From contig JAHEND010000004.1 of assembly GCA_024643325.1 (NCBI GenBank), positions 1 to 64,000 of the forward strand: 64,000 bases of DNA. Reading direction: 5' to 3'. The number at the start of each line of letters is the position of its first letter. The first letter of the stretch is position 1. This document shows positions 17,354 to 27,242 of the stretch, in pieces. The notes beneath the pieces are model-generated. The model was not told the DNA's origin, did no database searches, and saw nothing but the letters and a program-made list of their open reading frames with translations. The position numbers and the translations under genes were made by a program. This DNA comes from Sediminicola sp. Lineage in GTDB: Bacteria; Bacteroidota; Bacteroidia; Flavobacteriales; Flavobacteriaceae.

Positions 17354-18544
17354 TTAATTTAAAAATTCAAATATTCCGGCGGCACCTTGTCCTGTTCCCA
17401 CACACATGGTCACCATACCGTATTTACCCTGCATTTTTCTATCCCTCATTTCACTAAATAATTGGACAGAAAGTTTTGCGCCGGTACACCCTAGAGGGTG
17501 TCCTAAGGCAATAGCGCCTCCATTGACATTGATCATATCTGGATTCAGGTCTAATTCTCTAATCACTGCTAATGATTGAGAGGCAAAAGCTTCATTTAAT
17601 TCTATGAGTTCAATATCATTTTGAGACAATCCAGCTTGTTTTAATGCTTTTGGAATAGCTTTTACGGGACCAATACCCATAATCCTTGGCGGTACTCCTG
17701 CCGCTGCATAATTGACCATTCTAGCAATGGGCTCTAGGTTTAATTCTTTGACCATTTCTTCACTCATTACTAATACAAAGGCAGCTCCATCACTCATCTG
17801 TGAGGAGTTTCCAGCGGTCACGGATCCGTCTGCAGCAAATACAGGTCTTAATTTAGACAAAGCGCCTATATTGGTTCCTTTTCTGGGGCCTTCATCTTGG
17901 GTCACTATATAAGATTTTACTGATTTTTTCCCAGCGTCATCTAAAAAAGTTTCTTCGATGGTAATAGGGACAATTTGGTCCTTGAATTTTCCATCTGCTT
18001 GCGCTTTTAATGCTTTCTCATGAGAAGAGAATGCAAATGCATCTTGGTCTTCTCGAGAGATATTAAATTCATTAGCAACCGCCTCTGCTGTTAAGCCCAT
18101 TCCCCAATAGTAGTCTTCATGACCGTCTTTGGCCAGTGCGTAGTCTGGAGTAGGTTTGTAACCACCCATGGGAATATAGCTCATACTCTCTGCGCCCCCA
18201 GCAATGATACAATCTGCCATTCCAGATTGAATTTTTGCGGTAGCCATACCGATGGTTTCAATTCCAGAGGCACAATACCTGTTGACGGTGACCCCAGGGA
18301 CATCTTCAATTTTAAGACCCATTAATGAAATGAGTCTCGCCATATTTAATCCCTGTTCAGCTTCTGGCATGGCGTTACCCACCATGACGTCGTCTATTCT
18401 AGTTTTGTCTAAATCAGGAAGCTCTTTGAACATATGTTCTAAGGTTTCTGCAGCCAATTCATCTGGTCTTTTAAATCTAAAAACCCCTTTAGGTGCTTTA
18501 CCAACGGCTGTTCTATACGCTTTAACTATATATGCTGTTTTCAT
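17354..18544 (-). CDS. fadA: acetyl-CoA acyltransferase (thiolase, FadA-type)
   Basis: This 396-residue thiolase cleaves 3-ketoacyl-CoA in the last step of beta-oxidation. Catalytic residues are Cys91 (NRYCASGIETIG), His349 (GHPLGCTG) and Cys381 (CVGTGQG). The ATG at 18544 gives the typical N-terminus MKTAYIVKAYRTAVGKAPKG; the longer open frame to 18622 would run into the upstream gene and is rejected. It starts 8 bases after the FadB-like stop, consistent with an operon and with a FadA-FadB complex. Confidence 0.95.
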   Translation of the reverse strand: MKTAYIVKAYRTAVGKAPKGVFRFKRPDELAAETLEHMFKELPDLDKTRIDDVMVGNAMPEAEQGLNMARLISLMGLKIEDVPGVTVNRYCASGIETIGMATAKIQSGMADCIIAGGAESMSYIPMGGYKPTPDYALAKDGHEDYYWGMGLTAEAVANEFNISREDQDAFAFSSHEKALKAQADGKFKDQIVPITIEETFLDDAGKKSVKSYIVTQDEGPRKGTNIGALSKLRPVFAADGSVTAGNSSQMSDGAAFVLVMSEEMVKELNLEPIARMVNYAAAGVPPRIMGIGPVKAIPKALKQAGLSQNDIELIELNEAFASQSLAVIRELDLNPDMINVNGGAIALGHPLGCTGAKLSVQLFSEMRDRKMQGKYGMVTMCVGTGQGAAGIFEFLN

Positions 18545-18552
18545 AAGTCTGA

Positions 18553-20958
18553 TTAGTTTCTTAAAGGTTTTCCTACTTTTAGCATGTGTTGAATACGCTC
18601 TAGGGTTTTTCGTTCCGTACAAAGAGATAAGAAAGCTTCTCTTTCTAGGTCTAATAAATATTGTTCGCTGACTAAAGTAGGTTCAGAAAGATCTCCACCT
18701 GCCATAACGTAGGCCAATTTGTTGGCCATTTTTTGATCGTGCTCTGAAATATATTTACCTGCCTGCATGGCATCTGTTCCTACAAGAAACATTCCAAGTG
18801 CTTGTTTTCCAAGCACTTTAATATCATTTCTTTTTGCGGGTTGTGAATACCCAGATTCTGCCATGAGCTTGGCGTAAGCTTTTGCTGTGGCTATTTGTCT
18901 GTCTTTATTTACCACCACAGTGTCTTTACCTTTTTGTAAAATCCCTGTATCGAAGGCTTCGTAAGCAGAGGTGGCTACTTTAGCCATTCCTATGGTTAAG
19001 AAATACTCTTGAAGCACATTGAGCTCCACATCATTTTTCTTGAAGGTATCTGAAGCCCTTAGAGTCATTTCTTTGGTTCCACCACCACCAGGGATTACAC
19101 CAATACCAAACTCTACTAAACCTATATAGGTTTCTGCAGCCGCAACTACTTTGTCTGCATGAAGCGATAATTCACAACCACCTCCAAAGGTCATTCCATG
19201 AGGTGCGGCTATGGTTGGGATAGCGGAGTATCGCATTCGCATCATGGTATCTTGGAACATTTTAATAGCCATGTTAAGCTCGTCGTATTCCTGTTCAACC
19301 GCCATCATGAAAATCATACCAATATTGGCCCCTACAGAAAAATTAGGTCCTTGGTTTCCAATAACCAATCCTTGAAAGTTCTTTTCAGCAATGTCTACAG
19401 CCGTATTTAATCCTTGCAGTACTTCTCCACCAATAGTATTCATTTTAGATCTGAACTCTAGGTTTAAAATACCATCTCCAATGTCGTGAAGTACCACTCC
19501 TGCATTTTTGTACACAGCGGGTTTTTCTCTAATATTGTCTAAAATAATAAAGGCTTCTTGTCCTGGCTTTTTCTCAAAGGCTTTTGTAGATATTTCATAA
19601 TAATAAGTGGCACCATCTTTTACTTCATAGAAACTTGTTTTTCCAGTTGCAACCATATCGTGTACCCAAGGAGCCACTTTCTGTCCAGACGCCTCTGCCA
19701 ATTCAATTCCTTTGCCCAAACCAATGGCATCCCAAATTTCGAATGGTCCGTGTTCCCAACCAAAACCAGCTTTCATAGCGTCGTCTATTTTGTATAGGCT
19801 GTCAGATATTTCAGGAATTCTGTGAGACACATAAGCAAAGAGCGATCCGAAAGATTTTCTGTAAAAATCTCCAGCCTTATCTTTTCCAGCTACTAATACA
19901 GGAAACCTATCTGCTACATTGTCAATGGTCTTGGTGCCTTCTAAGGTGGCAAAAGACGCTCTTTTTTTAGATCGGTATTCGAGTGTGTTTAAGTCTAGGC
20001 TTAGGATTTCTGAGCTTCCATCAACTTTCTTTTCTTTTTTGTAAAATCCTTGCCCTGTTTTACTCCCCAACCACTTGTTTTTCATGAGGGTTTCTACAAA
20101 GTCAGGTAAAGCAAAAAGCCCGTGTTGTTCATCATTAGGGCAATTTTCTCTAATTCCATTGGCCACATGTACCAAAGTATCTAAACCCACCACATCTACA
20201 GTTCTAAAAGTAGCAGACTTGGGTCTTCCAATCACAGGACCTGTAAGCTTGTCTACCTCTTCTACAGTCATGTCCATGGCTTTAACGGTATGGAATAAAC
20301 TTTGAATACTAAAAATACCAATTCTATTCCCTATAAAAGCAGGAGTATCTTTAGCCACTACTGCTGTTTTACCTAGAAATTGTTCCCCGTAATTTTCTAA
20401 GAAGTCCAAGACCTCTTTTTTAGTCTTAGGACCTGGAATAATTTCAAATAATTTTAAATAACGGGCAGGGTTAAAAAAGTGTGTGCCACAGAAATGTGCT
20501 TGAAAGTCTTCTGAGCGTCCCTCACTCATGAAAGAGATTGGAATACCAGATGTATTTGAGGTAATAAGTGTTCCTGGTTTTCTGTGCTTTTCAATAGCCT
20601 CAAATACTTGCTTTTTAATGTCTAAACGTTCTACGACTACTTCAATAATCCAATCTACAGAAGCAATTTTGGCCAGATCATCTTCTAAATTTCCAACAGA
20701 AATTCTATTGGCAAATTTCTGATCGTAAATAGGAGAGGGCTTAGATTTTAAAGAAGCAGCTAGCGCCTCTTTTACCAGTCTATTCCTAACTACTTTATCT
20801 GATAGACTTAGGCCTGCGGAAGATTCTTTGTCTGTCAAGGCATTGGGAACAATATCCAGTAAAAGGACTTCTATCCCAATGTTGGCAAAATGACAAGCAA
20901 TACCGCTTCCCATAATACCTGATCCAATGACTGCAACTTTTTTGATGTGTTTGTTCAT
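18553..20958 (-). CDS. fadB: 3-hydroxyacyl-CoA dehydrogenase / enoyl-CoA hydratase bifunctional protein
   Basis: This 801-residue protein carries the two middle steps of beta-oxidation. The N-terminal part is an NAD-binding hydroxyacyl-CoA dehydrogenase (GSGIMGSGIACHFANIG near residue 12) followed by its C-terminal domain, and the enoyl-CoA hydratase/isomerase fold is C-terminal (GGGCELSLHAD near residue 590). This domain order is the reverse of E. coli FadB and is seen in many Bacteroidota; the name is therefore functional. It is 10 bases after the marR stop. Confidence 0.9.
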   Translation of the reverse strand: MNKHIKKVAVIGSGIMGSGIACHFANIGIEVLLLDIVPNALTDKESSAGLSLSDKVVRNRLVKEALAASLKSKPSPIYDQKFANRISVGNLEDDLAKIASVDWIIEVVVERLDIKKQVFEAIEKHRKPGTLITSNTSGIPISFMSEGRSEDFQAHFCGTHFFNPARYLKLFEIIPGPKTKKEVLDFLENYGEQFLGKTAVVAKDTPAFIGNRIGIFSIQSLFHTVKAMDMTVEEVDKLTGPVIGRPKSATFRTVDVVGLDTLVHVANGIRENCPNDEQHGLFALPDFVETLMKNKWLGSKTGQGFYKKEKKVDGSSEILSLDLNTLEYRSKKRASFATLEGTKTIDNVADRFPVLVAGKDKAGDFYRKSFGSLFAYVSHRIPEISDSLYKIDDAMKAGFGWEHGPFEIWDAIGLGKGIELAEASGQKVAPWVHDMVATGKTSFYEVKDGATYYYEISTKAFEKKPGQEAFIILDNIREKPAVYKNAGVVLHDIGDGILNLEFRSKMNTIGGEVLQGLNTAVDIAEKNFQGLVIGNQGPNFSVGANIGMIFMMAVEQEYDELNMAIKMFQDTMMRMRYSAIPTIAAPHGMTFGGGCELSLHADKVVAAAETYIGLVEFGIGVIPGGGGTKEMTLRASDTFKKNDVELNVLQEYFLTIGMAKVATSAYEAFDTGILQKGKDTVVVNKDRQIATAKAYAKLMAESGYSQPAKRNDIKVLGKQALGMFLVGTDAMQAGKYISEHDQKMANKLAYVMAGGDLSEPTLVSEQYLLDLEREAFLSLCTERKTLERIQHMLKVGKPLRN

Positions 20959-20968
20959 ATGTTAAGCC

Positions 20969-21424
20969 TTAATACTGTTTTTTTTCTGTTTGGTAAATTT
21001 CTTTGTTAGCTATAAGCTCATTAATGGTATCAGTGACCTCATAAAACGCCTTTAACTGAGATTTACTCACAGCGTTTTCTATCACCCCGTTGAATTTTAA
21101 AACAACTTGCTTAGAGATGTTCCTCTTTTCAAGCCCAGCGGGTGTAAGATGAATTAAAACACCTCTTCCATCTTCCGGGTTTGGTTTTCTCTCAATAAAA
21201 CCTCTTTCCTCCAAGGTCTTTAGTATCCTGGATAAGCTTGTCGCCTCAATACCCATTTTTGGACCGAGAGCTGTTGACGGAGTTCCAGTTTTTGGATCAA
21301 TACTCAACAATGTAAACCCAAGCGTCATAGTAGTGCCAAAATTCTTAGCTTCTTCATTATACATCTTGCTTACCGCTTGCCAGGTGGTTCTGAGCGTGTA
21401 ATCTATGGTTTGTTCTTTACTCAA
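20969..21424 (-). CDS. MarR-family transcriptional regulator of the fad operon
   Basis: This 151-residue winged-helix protein has the MarR DNA-binding region around 55-100, ATSLSRILKTLEERGFIERK. The start codon is TTG: an in-frame stop lies four codons upstream and the first internal ATG is at residue 21, which would remove part of the dimerisation helix. It is first in the operon with fadB, fadA and the dehydrogenase, so it is probably a local repressor whose ligand is an acyl-CoA or fatty acid. The promoter and a candidate operator are directly upstream. Cognate repression is inferred. Confidence 0.88.
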   Translation of the reverse strand: MSKEQTIDYTLRTTWQAVSKMYNEEAKNFGTTMTLGFTLLSIDPKTGTPSTALGPKMGIEATSLSRILKTLEERGFIERKPNPEDGRGVLIHLTPAGLEKRNISKQVVLKFNGVIENAVSKSQLKAFYEVTDTINELIANKEIYQTEKKQY

Positions 21425-21426
21425 AA

Positions 21427-21446
21427 TTGGGATTTATTTATCCCAA
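21427..21446. repeat. 7-bp inverted repeat in the marR leader
   Basis: TTGGGAT and ATCCCAA are separated by six bases, immediately upstream of the TTG start. It could be a second regulator site or form a short mRNA hairpin at the translation start. Confidence 0.6.
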
Positions 21447-21477
21447 ATATACTAAAATATATTATGCATGCATAGTA
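21444..21477 (-). promoter_or_regulatory. fad operon promoter with overlapping palindromic operator
   Basis: On the minus strand the -7 element TATATTTG occupies 21451-21444, an exact match to TAnnTTTG. The -33 element at N19 is TATG (21474-21471), imperfect. It is covered by an 18-base near-palindrome at 21460-21477, TATTATGCA and TGCATAGTA, with one mismatch. A repressor bound there would block the -33 element. The fit to a MarR operator is inferred from size and position. Confidence 0.65.
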
Positions 21478-21540
21478 AATTTAGAAAAATGTTTTCACTA
21501 AACACTTAAGCTAGCGCTCCCTCTAGAAAAAAAAATATGC

Positions 21541-21571
21541 AAAAAAAAAAGCCCCAACAGTATGTTGAGAC
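21541..21571 (-). terminator. terminator after the acyl-CoA synthetase
   Basis: Minus-strand GTCTCAACA pairs with TGTTGGGGC (two G-U pairs, three-base loop) and is followed by ten T. It separates the synthetase transcript from the fad operon. Confidence 0.8.
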
Positions 21572-21595
21572 TTTGGTAAACTTTGACTTTTCTAA

Positions 21596-23368
21596 TTAGC
21601 CCCTGTATATGTCTTCGTATAAATCCATATATTTTTGCTTGATCACTTTCCTTTTTAATTTGAGGGTAGGAGTTACATGTCCGGCATCTATACTCCAAAT
21701 GTCTGGGGTGAGCCTAAACTGTTTTACTTTTTCCCATTTAGCAAATTGCTCATTGGCAGCATCTACTTCTTCTTGTAACCTGCTCATTACAGCAGGATCT
21801 TGGACCAGTGCTTCGTTAGAAGTAAATGATTTATTTAACTTGCGTTGCGCCCATTCTTTTATAAATTCAAAGTTTGCCTGAATTAATGCAGCAGGCATTT
21901 TTTCTCCTTCTCCAACCACCATCACTTGCTCTATAAATCTGGATTGTTTTAATCTGTTTTCTAGAAGTTGGGGCGCCACATATTTACCTCCAGAGGTTTT
22001 AAACATTTCTTTTTTACGGTCCGTAATTTTAAGAAAACCATCTGCGTCAAACTCTCCTATATCTCCAGTATGGAAGTAACCATCTATAATAACCTCAGCA
22101 GTTTTTTCAGGATCTTTGTAATAGCCCATCATGACTTGCGGACCTTTCACACATATTTCTCCATCTTTCGCTATTTTAACCTCAGTTTCAGCGATGAGTT
22201 TACCAACAGTACCTATTCTAAAAAGTCCGTTTCTCATGTCATTTACCGTAACAACAGGAGAGGTTTCTGTAAGCCCATATCCTTCCATTACACCCATTTC
22301 AGCAGCATTAAAGATTCTTGCAAGCCTAGGCTGTAGTGCAGCGCTTCCAGAAGCAATTACGGATAAATTACCTCCCAGAGCTTCTTTCCATTTACTGAAA
22401 ATAAGTTTTCTAGCAATCTTTAATTTAAACTCATACCATGCACCGTTTTCTCCATAAGGCGCATATTCCAATCCAACATTTACTGCCCAAAAAAACAAGG
22501 CTTTTTTAATTCCTTTTAAATCGGCTCCTTTGGCTATAATACTATCATAAACCTTTTCCAATAATCTTGGGACGGCTGTCATGACATGTGGCTTGTGCTC
22601 TTTTAAGTTGTCAGAAATGGTCTCCATAGACTCTGCAAAGTAAATACTCACTCCTTTAATCATATAAAGGTACATAATCACCCTCTCGTAGATGTGACAT
22701 ACAGGTAGGAAACTTAAGGCTTTAGCGGTGCCTCCTGGAAGTGGAATTCTTTCAGATGCATAGATTGCATTACTCACTACATTGTGGTGAGAAAGCATGA
22801 CCCCTTTGGGCTTTCCAGTAGTTCCTGAAGTGTATATTATGGTGGCCAGCATTTCTGGTGTGACCGATTGTTTTCTGGCTTCTACTTCTGTTTGAATAGC
22901 CGTGTCTTCTCCTAATTTTTCTACCACAGACCAGTGTTCGCAATCCGGCAATTCATCAAAGCAATAGACCCCCTTTAACGTTGTCTTATCCATTACAGCT
23001 TTTACTTTTGCGTATACCGTAGCACAGGAGACAAAGCAGTAAGTTGCTTCTGAATGATTAAGTATGTAGGCGTAGTCCTCTTCTGAAATGGTAGGGTAAA
23101 TAGGAACATTTTGCGCTCCTACTTGTAATACCCCTAAATCCATAATATTCCACTCTGTTCTGTTGGTCAGAGAAATGACTGCAATTTTGTCATTTGGTTG
23201 TACGCCTAACTTTATGAGTCCTCTAGATATGGCATTTCCTCGGTCTATAAATTCTTGTGTAGAAGTTGCTACCCATTCTCCCTTAGACTTGGTTACAAAG
23301 GCCTTATCTAAATTAAATTCCTTTAATTGATAATAAGGAAAATCAAATAAACGGGTAATGTCTTTCAT
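21596..23368 (-). CDS. fadD: long-chain acyl-CoA synthetase (AMP-binding)
   Basis: This 590-residue adenylating enzyme activates fatty acids with ATP and CoA. The signature IYTSGTTGKPKGVMLSHHN is present, with downstream GYGLTETSP, HTGDIG and KEMFKTSGGKY. I use the ATG at 23368 (MKDITRLFDF); a TTG at 23425 would add 19 atypical residues. It lies just upstream of the fad operon on the same strand but has its own terminator, so it supplies the pathway as a separate transcription unit. Chain-length preference cannot be read. Confidence 0.92.
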   Translation of the reverse strand: MKDITRLFDFPYYQLKEFNLDKAFVTKSKGEWVATSTQEFIDRGNAISRGLIKLGVQPNDKIAVISLTNRTEWNIMDLGVLQVGAQNVPIYPTISEEDYAYILNHSEATYCFVSCATVYAKVKAVMDKTTLKGVYCFDELPDCEHWSVVEKLGEDTAIQTEVEARKQSVTPEMLATIIYTSGTTGKPKGVMLSHHNVVSNAIYASERIPLPGGTAKALSFLPVCHIYERVIMYLYMIKGVSIYFAESMETISDNLKEHKPHVMTAVPRLLEKVYDSIIAKGADLKGIKKALFFWAVNVGLEYAPYGENGAWYEFKLKIARKLIFSKWKEALGGNLSVIASGSAALQPRLARIFNAAEMGVMEGYGLTETSPVVTVNDMRNGLFRIGTVGKLIAETEVKIAKDGEICVKGPQVMMGYYKDPEKTAEVIIDGYFHTGDIGEFDADGFLKITDRKKEMFKTSGGKYVAPQLLENRLKQSRFIEQVMVVGEGEKMPAALIQANFEFIKEWAQRKLNKSFTSNEALVQDPAVMSRLQEEVDAANEQFAKWEKVKQFRLTPDIWSIDAGHVTPTLKLKRKVIKQKYMDLYEDIYRG

Positions 23369-23468
23369 AGCTATTTTTTTTGGTGTTGGAAAAATAGTGA
23401 AAGATTGCGATATTTTCAAATGCAAGTACTTCTTTTCATTAATTTACAAATGAAAGGGGTTGTTATTT

Positions 23469-26400
23469 TTATTTCTTTTCAATGATCCAGTTTCTAGCAT
23501 TCACAAAGGCTTCTACCCATGGGGACACTTCATGCGCCATTTGGTTTGGATAATACGCCCAGTTCCAAGGGAATATAGAGCGTTCAATATGAGGCATTGT
23601 AACAAGGTGACGCCCTGTGGCGTCGGCCAGCATGGCCACATTGTAATCACTACCATTCGGATTGGCAGGGTAATCTTCATAACCATAAGTACCTACCACA
23701 TGGTAGTCTTCACGGTTCATAGGGAGTTGGAATTTTCCTTCCCCATGAGAGATCCAAACTCCAAGTGTGGTGCCCACCAAGCTAGAGAGCATCACGGATT
23801 GGTTCTCTTCAATGGTTACTGAGGTAAAGTTACTCTCGTGTTTTTTGGAATCGTTGTAGGTCATTTTCCCATGGGTATGGTGCTCTGGATGAATGAGCTC
23901 AAGTTCCATAAAGAGCTGGCACCCATTACAAATACCCACAGACAAGGTGTCTGGTCTCTTAAAGAAATTTTCAATGGCCTTTCGAGCGTTTTCATTGTAT
24001 TTAATAGCGCCGGCCCATCCTTTTGCAGACCCCAAGACATCTGAGTTAGAGAAGCCACCTACAGCTCCAATAAACTGAATGTCTTCTAGGGTCTCCCTAC
24101 CACTCATCAAATCAGTCATGTGAATGTCTTTCACGTCAAAACCAGCCAGATACATGGCATTGGCCATTTCTCTTTCTGAATTACTTCCTTTTTCTCTTAG
24201 GATGGCTGCTTTAGGTCTTGTTCCTGTAAAAGGATCCAGCATACCACTGAAATTTTCTGGGAAACGGTATTGGAGGGGTTGATTTTTATAATTTTCAAAA
24301 CGCGCTATCCCACGACCATTGGCAGTTTGCTTTTCATCTAATAAGGCAGAAGTGCGCATCCAGGTATCTCTTAAAGAGCCTATAGGAAGACCAATGGCTA
24401 CGCTACCATTTTTAATCTCCAAAGTAGGCGTATGAGTCACTTCTCCTATGTAGTGGTACTGAATACCAGCCTTGTCTAGGAGGTCTGTAGTGGCATTGGC
24501 TTTTAATTGAAAAACCAACCCAGCATTTTCTGCAAACAATAATTTAATGGTATCTGATTCTCCCAGTGCATGGAGGTCTACTGAAGCCCCTAAATCAAGA
24601 TCTGAAAAACACATCTCTAATAAAGTAGTGATTAAACCACCAGACCCAATATCATGACCTGCCGCTATCTGACCCTCAGAGATCATTTCTTGAAGGACGT
24701 TAAAGGCTGCTTTTACGAATGAGGGGTCTTTCACATCTGGCGCAGTAGCTCCAATCTTATTTAAGGTTTGTGCAAAAGAGGAGCCCCCTAACTGGAAAGC
24801 ATCTTGTGAAAAATTAATATAGTAGAGCGAACCGGCTTCTTTTTGGAGTACCGGTTCTACTACTTGTTTTATATTATTACAGTGGCCTGCGGCCGATACT
24901 ATAACCGTTCCAGGCGCAACCACATCTCCATCTGGGTAGCGTTGTTTCATAGAAAGTGAATCTTTACCAGTGGGGATATTAATACCGAGCGCAATAGCAA
25001 AGCCAGATACCGCTTCTACAGCTTCGTAAAGCCTGGCGTCTTCTCCATCATTGTTGCATGGCCACATCCAGTTGGCAGAGAGCGACACCGCTTTTATGTT
25101 ACCTTCTAACGGAGCCCAAACTAAGTTTGTCAGTGATTCCGTTATGGCATTCCTGCTTCCGGCTGCTGCGTTAATGAGCGCTGCTATTGGGCTATGTCCC
25201 ATAGCGGTAGCAATACCCTCTTTCCCTTTAAAGTCTAAAGCCATAACCCCACAATTATTTAGAGGTAATTGTAAAGGACCCACACACTGTTGAACAGCCA
25301 CTCTACCTCCCACACAACGGTCTACCTTATTGGTGAGCCAATCTTTAGAACCCACTGCCTCAAGTTGTAAAACATGGTCTAGATAGTCTTGAAATTTTCC
25401 TAATTCGTATTCGGGTGATTCGTATTTTCTTGAAATGGTTTTGTCTACCATTTGGGTCTTTGGCGCACTGCCAAACATGTCTTCTAAATCCATGTCCATG
25501 GGACGTTCTCCCGTTATTTTGGAGACAAAAGAAAACCTTTTGTCTGCGCTCACTTTACCCACATTAAACATAGGTGCTCTTTCTCTTTCTGCAATATCTT
25601 TGAGCAGACTGAGGTCTTTTTCTGCTATGACCAGCCCCATGCGTTCTTGAGACTCATTTCCTATTATTTCTTTGGCAGATAAAGTAGGATCTCCTACCGG
25701 TAATGCGTCTAGATCTATGTGACCTCCTGTGTCTTCTACCAGTTCAGAAAGACAGTTGAGGTGTCCTCCAGCGCCATGGTCATGAATGGATACAATCGGG
25801 TTGAAGTCAGATTCTACCAAGCCTCTAATGGCATTGGCAGCTCTTTTCTGCATTTCAGGATTAGACCTTTGAATGGCGTTAAGTTCAATAGTGGATCCAA
25901 AAGCACCGGTGTCTGCACTAGATACAGCAGCACCACCCATACCAATTCTGTAGTTGTCACCTCCCAAAATAACAATTCTATCGCCTTCTTTAGGCGTATC
26001 TTTTAGCGCGTCTTTTTGTGTACCATAGCCAATACCACCTGCTTGCATGATCACTTTGTCATAGCCCAATCTTCTATCTTGTTCAGTGTGCTCAAAAGTC
26101 AGCACTGACCCATTGATCAGGGGTTGTCCAAATTTATTTCCAAAATCAGAGGCTCCGTTAGAGGCCTTGATAAGAATATCAATAGGGTTTTGATACAACC
26201 AAGGCCTTTCTGGCATGCTCGGTTGGAATCCTTTTTCTGCTTGTATTCTTGAGTATGGAGTCATATAAACCGCAGTACCGGCTAGTGGTAAAGAGCCTTT
26301 TCCCCCTGCCAAACGGTCTCTGATTTCACCACCTGATCCAGTTGCAGCACCATTGAAAGGTTCTACTGTGGTGGGGAAATTGTGCGTTTCTGCTTTGAGT

Positions 26401-27128
26401 GAAAGCACAGAAGACACCTCTTTTTCTTTATATTCACTTGCTATGTCTGCTCTTTGTGGGGCAAACTGAGTGATAGTAGGACCTTTTACAAAGGCAACAT
26501 TGTCTTTATAGGCAGACACGACCGTATTGGTATGGGTTGCGGTGGTTTTTTTGATGAGTTTAAAAAGCGAACTAGGTTTGGTCACTCCATCAATGACAAA
26601 TTCACCATTGAATATCTTGTGTCTACAGTGTTCTGAGTTTACTTGGCTAAAACCAAAAACCTCTGCGTCTGTTAGTTTTCTCTCTATTTTGGTAGCAATG
26701 CCCTCTAAGTATGTCACTTCCTCATCAGAAAGCGCCAAACCTTCTTGGATGTTGTATGCTGCTATGTCTTCAATTTCTAAAACAGCTTCTGGTTGAGTAG
26801 TTACTGTAAAGATTTCTTGATTTAATTGTGTAAACTTTTCAGAAAGCATGGGATCAAAATCACTCGTATTTTCTGAGCAAACGGTAAAAGATTCTATTCT
26901 TAAAATACCTGAAATACCCATGTTTTGTGTGATTTCAGTGGCATTAGTACTCCACGGCGTAATCATAGCTGCTCTAGGACCAATAAAAAAGGCGTCTATA
27001 GACGCCGCATTTATTTTGGGTGCTCCCCCAAATAACCAGGATAACTTTTCGCTGTCTTGGGTAGAAATTTCGCCAGTAGTTTGAAGGGCGTAAACAGTTG
27101 CTGTGGGGTGACCAAAAAAATGAATCAT
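23469..27128 (-). CDS. purL: phosphoribosylformylglycinamidine synthase, single-chain form
   Basis: This 1219-residue enzyme makes FGAM from FGAR and glutamine in purine synthesis. It is the long type with linker, two PurM-like halves and a C-terminal glutamine amidotransferase. The amidotransferase cysteine is in VGICNGCQLF, and the C-terminal PHIERSIFPWNW contains the catalytic His. SLKAETHNFPTTVEPFNGAATGSGGEIRD marks the first synthase half. The long form is usual in gamma-proteobacteria and Bacteroidota. It stands alone, with purB about 30 kb away. A partial -7 element TAAATTTG is at 27166-27159 without a clear -33 match. Confidence 0.97.
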   Translation of the reverse strand: MIHFFGHPTATVYALQTTGEISTQDSEKLSWLFGGAPKINAASIDAFFIGPRAAMITPWSTNATEITQNMGISGILRIESFTVCSENTSDFDPMLSEKFTQLNQEIFTVTTQPEAVLEIEDIAAYNIQEGLALSDEEVTYLEGIATKIERKLTDAEVFGFSQVNSEHCRHKIFNGEFVIDGVTKPSSLFKLIKKTTATHTNTVVSAYKDNVAFVKGPTITQFAPQRADIASEYKEKEVSSVLSLKAETHNFPTTVEPFNGAATGSGGEIRDRLAGGKGSLPLAGTAVYMTPYSRIQAEKGFQPSMPERPWLYQNPIDILIKASNGASDFGNKFGQPLINGSVLTFEHTEQDRRLGYDKVIMQAGGIGYGTQKDALKDTPKEGDRIVILGGDNYRIGMGGAAVSSADTGAFGSTIELNAIQRSNPEMQKRAANAIRGLVESDFNPIVSIHDHGAGGHLNCLSELVEDTGGHIDLDALPVGDPTLSAKEIIGNESQERMGLVIAEKDLSLLKDIAERERAPMFNVGKVSADKRFSFVSKITGERPMDMDLEDMFGSAPKTQMVDKTISRKYESPEYELGKFQDYLDHVLQLEAVGSKDWLTNKVDRCVGGRVAVQQCVGPLQLPLNNCGVMALDFKGKEGIATAMGHSPIAALINAAAGSRNAITESLTNLVWAPLEGNIKAVSLSANWMWPCNNDGEDARLYEAVEAVSGFAIALGINIPTGKDSLSMKQRYPDGDVVAPGTVIVSAAGHCNNIKQVVEPVLQKEAGSLYYINFSQDAFQLGGSSFAQTLNKIGATAPDVKDPSFVKAAFNVLQEMISEGQIAAGHDIGSGGLITTLLEMCFSDLDLGASVDLHALGESDTIKLLFAENAGLVFQLKANATTDLLDKAGIQYHYIGEVTHTPTLEIKNGSVAIGLPIGSLRDTWMRTSALLDEKQTANGRGIARFENYKNQPLQYRFPENFSGMLDPFTGTRPKAAILREKGSNSEREMANAMYLAGFDVKDIHMTDLMSGRETLEDIQFIGAVGGFSNSDVLGSAKGWAGAIKYNENARKAIENFFKRPDTLSVGICNGCQLFMELELIHPEHHTHGKMTYNDSKKHESNFTSVTIEENQSVMLSSLVGTTLGVWISHGEGKFQLPMNREDYHVVGTYGYEDYPANPNGSDYNVAMLADATGRHLVTMPHIERSIFPWNWAYYPNQMAHEVSPWVEAFVNARNWIIEKK

Positions 27129-27242
27129 GAGCTATGCGCTATTAGAGATAATAAAGCACAAATTTAAGATTTTATGTGGTAAAAACCCATCCTTTTATTA
27201 ACAGGATATAGATATTTTTAAACAGAAAATCGTAAAAACTTT

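Noticed and set aside
17354-18622. Thiolase frame open to 18622
   Set aside because: The extra N-terminal residues overlap the upstream fadB-like coding region; ATG 18544 gives the typical thiolase start.
23869-24078. Several short + strand frames inside purL
   Set aside because: They are frame shadows of a well-supported 1219-residue enzyme.
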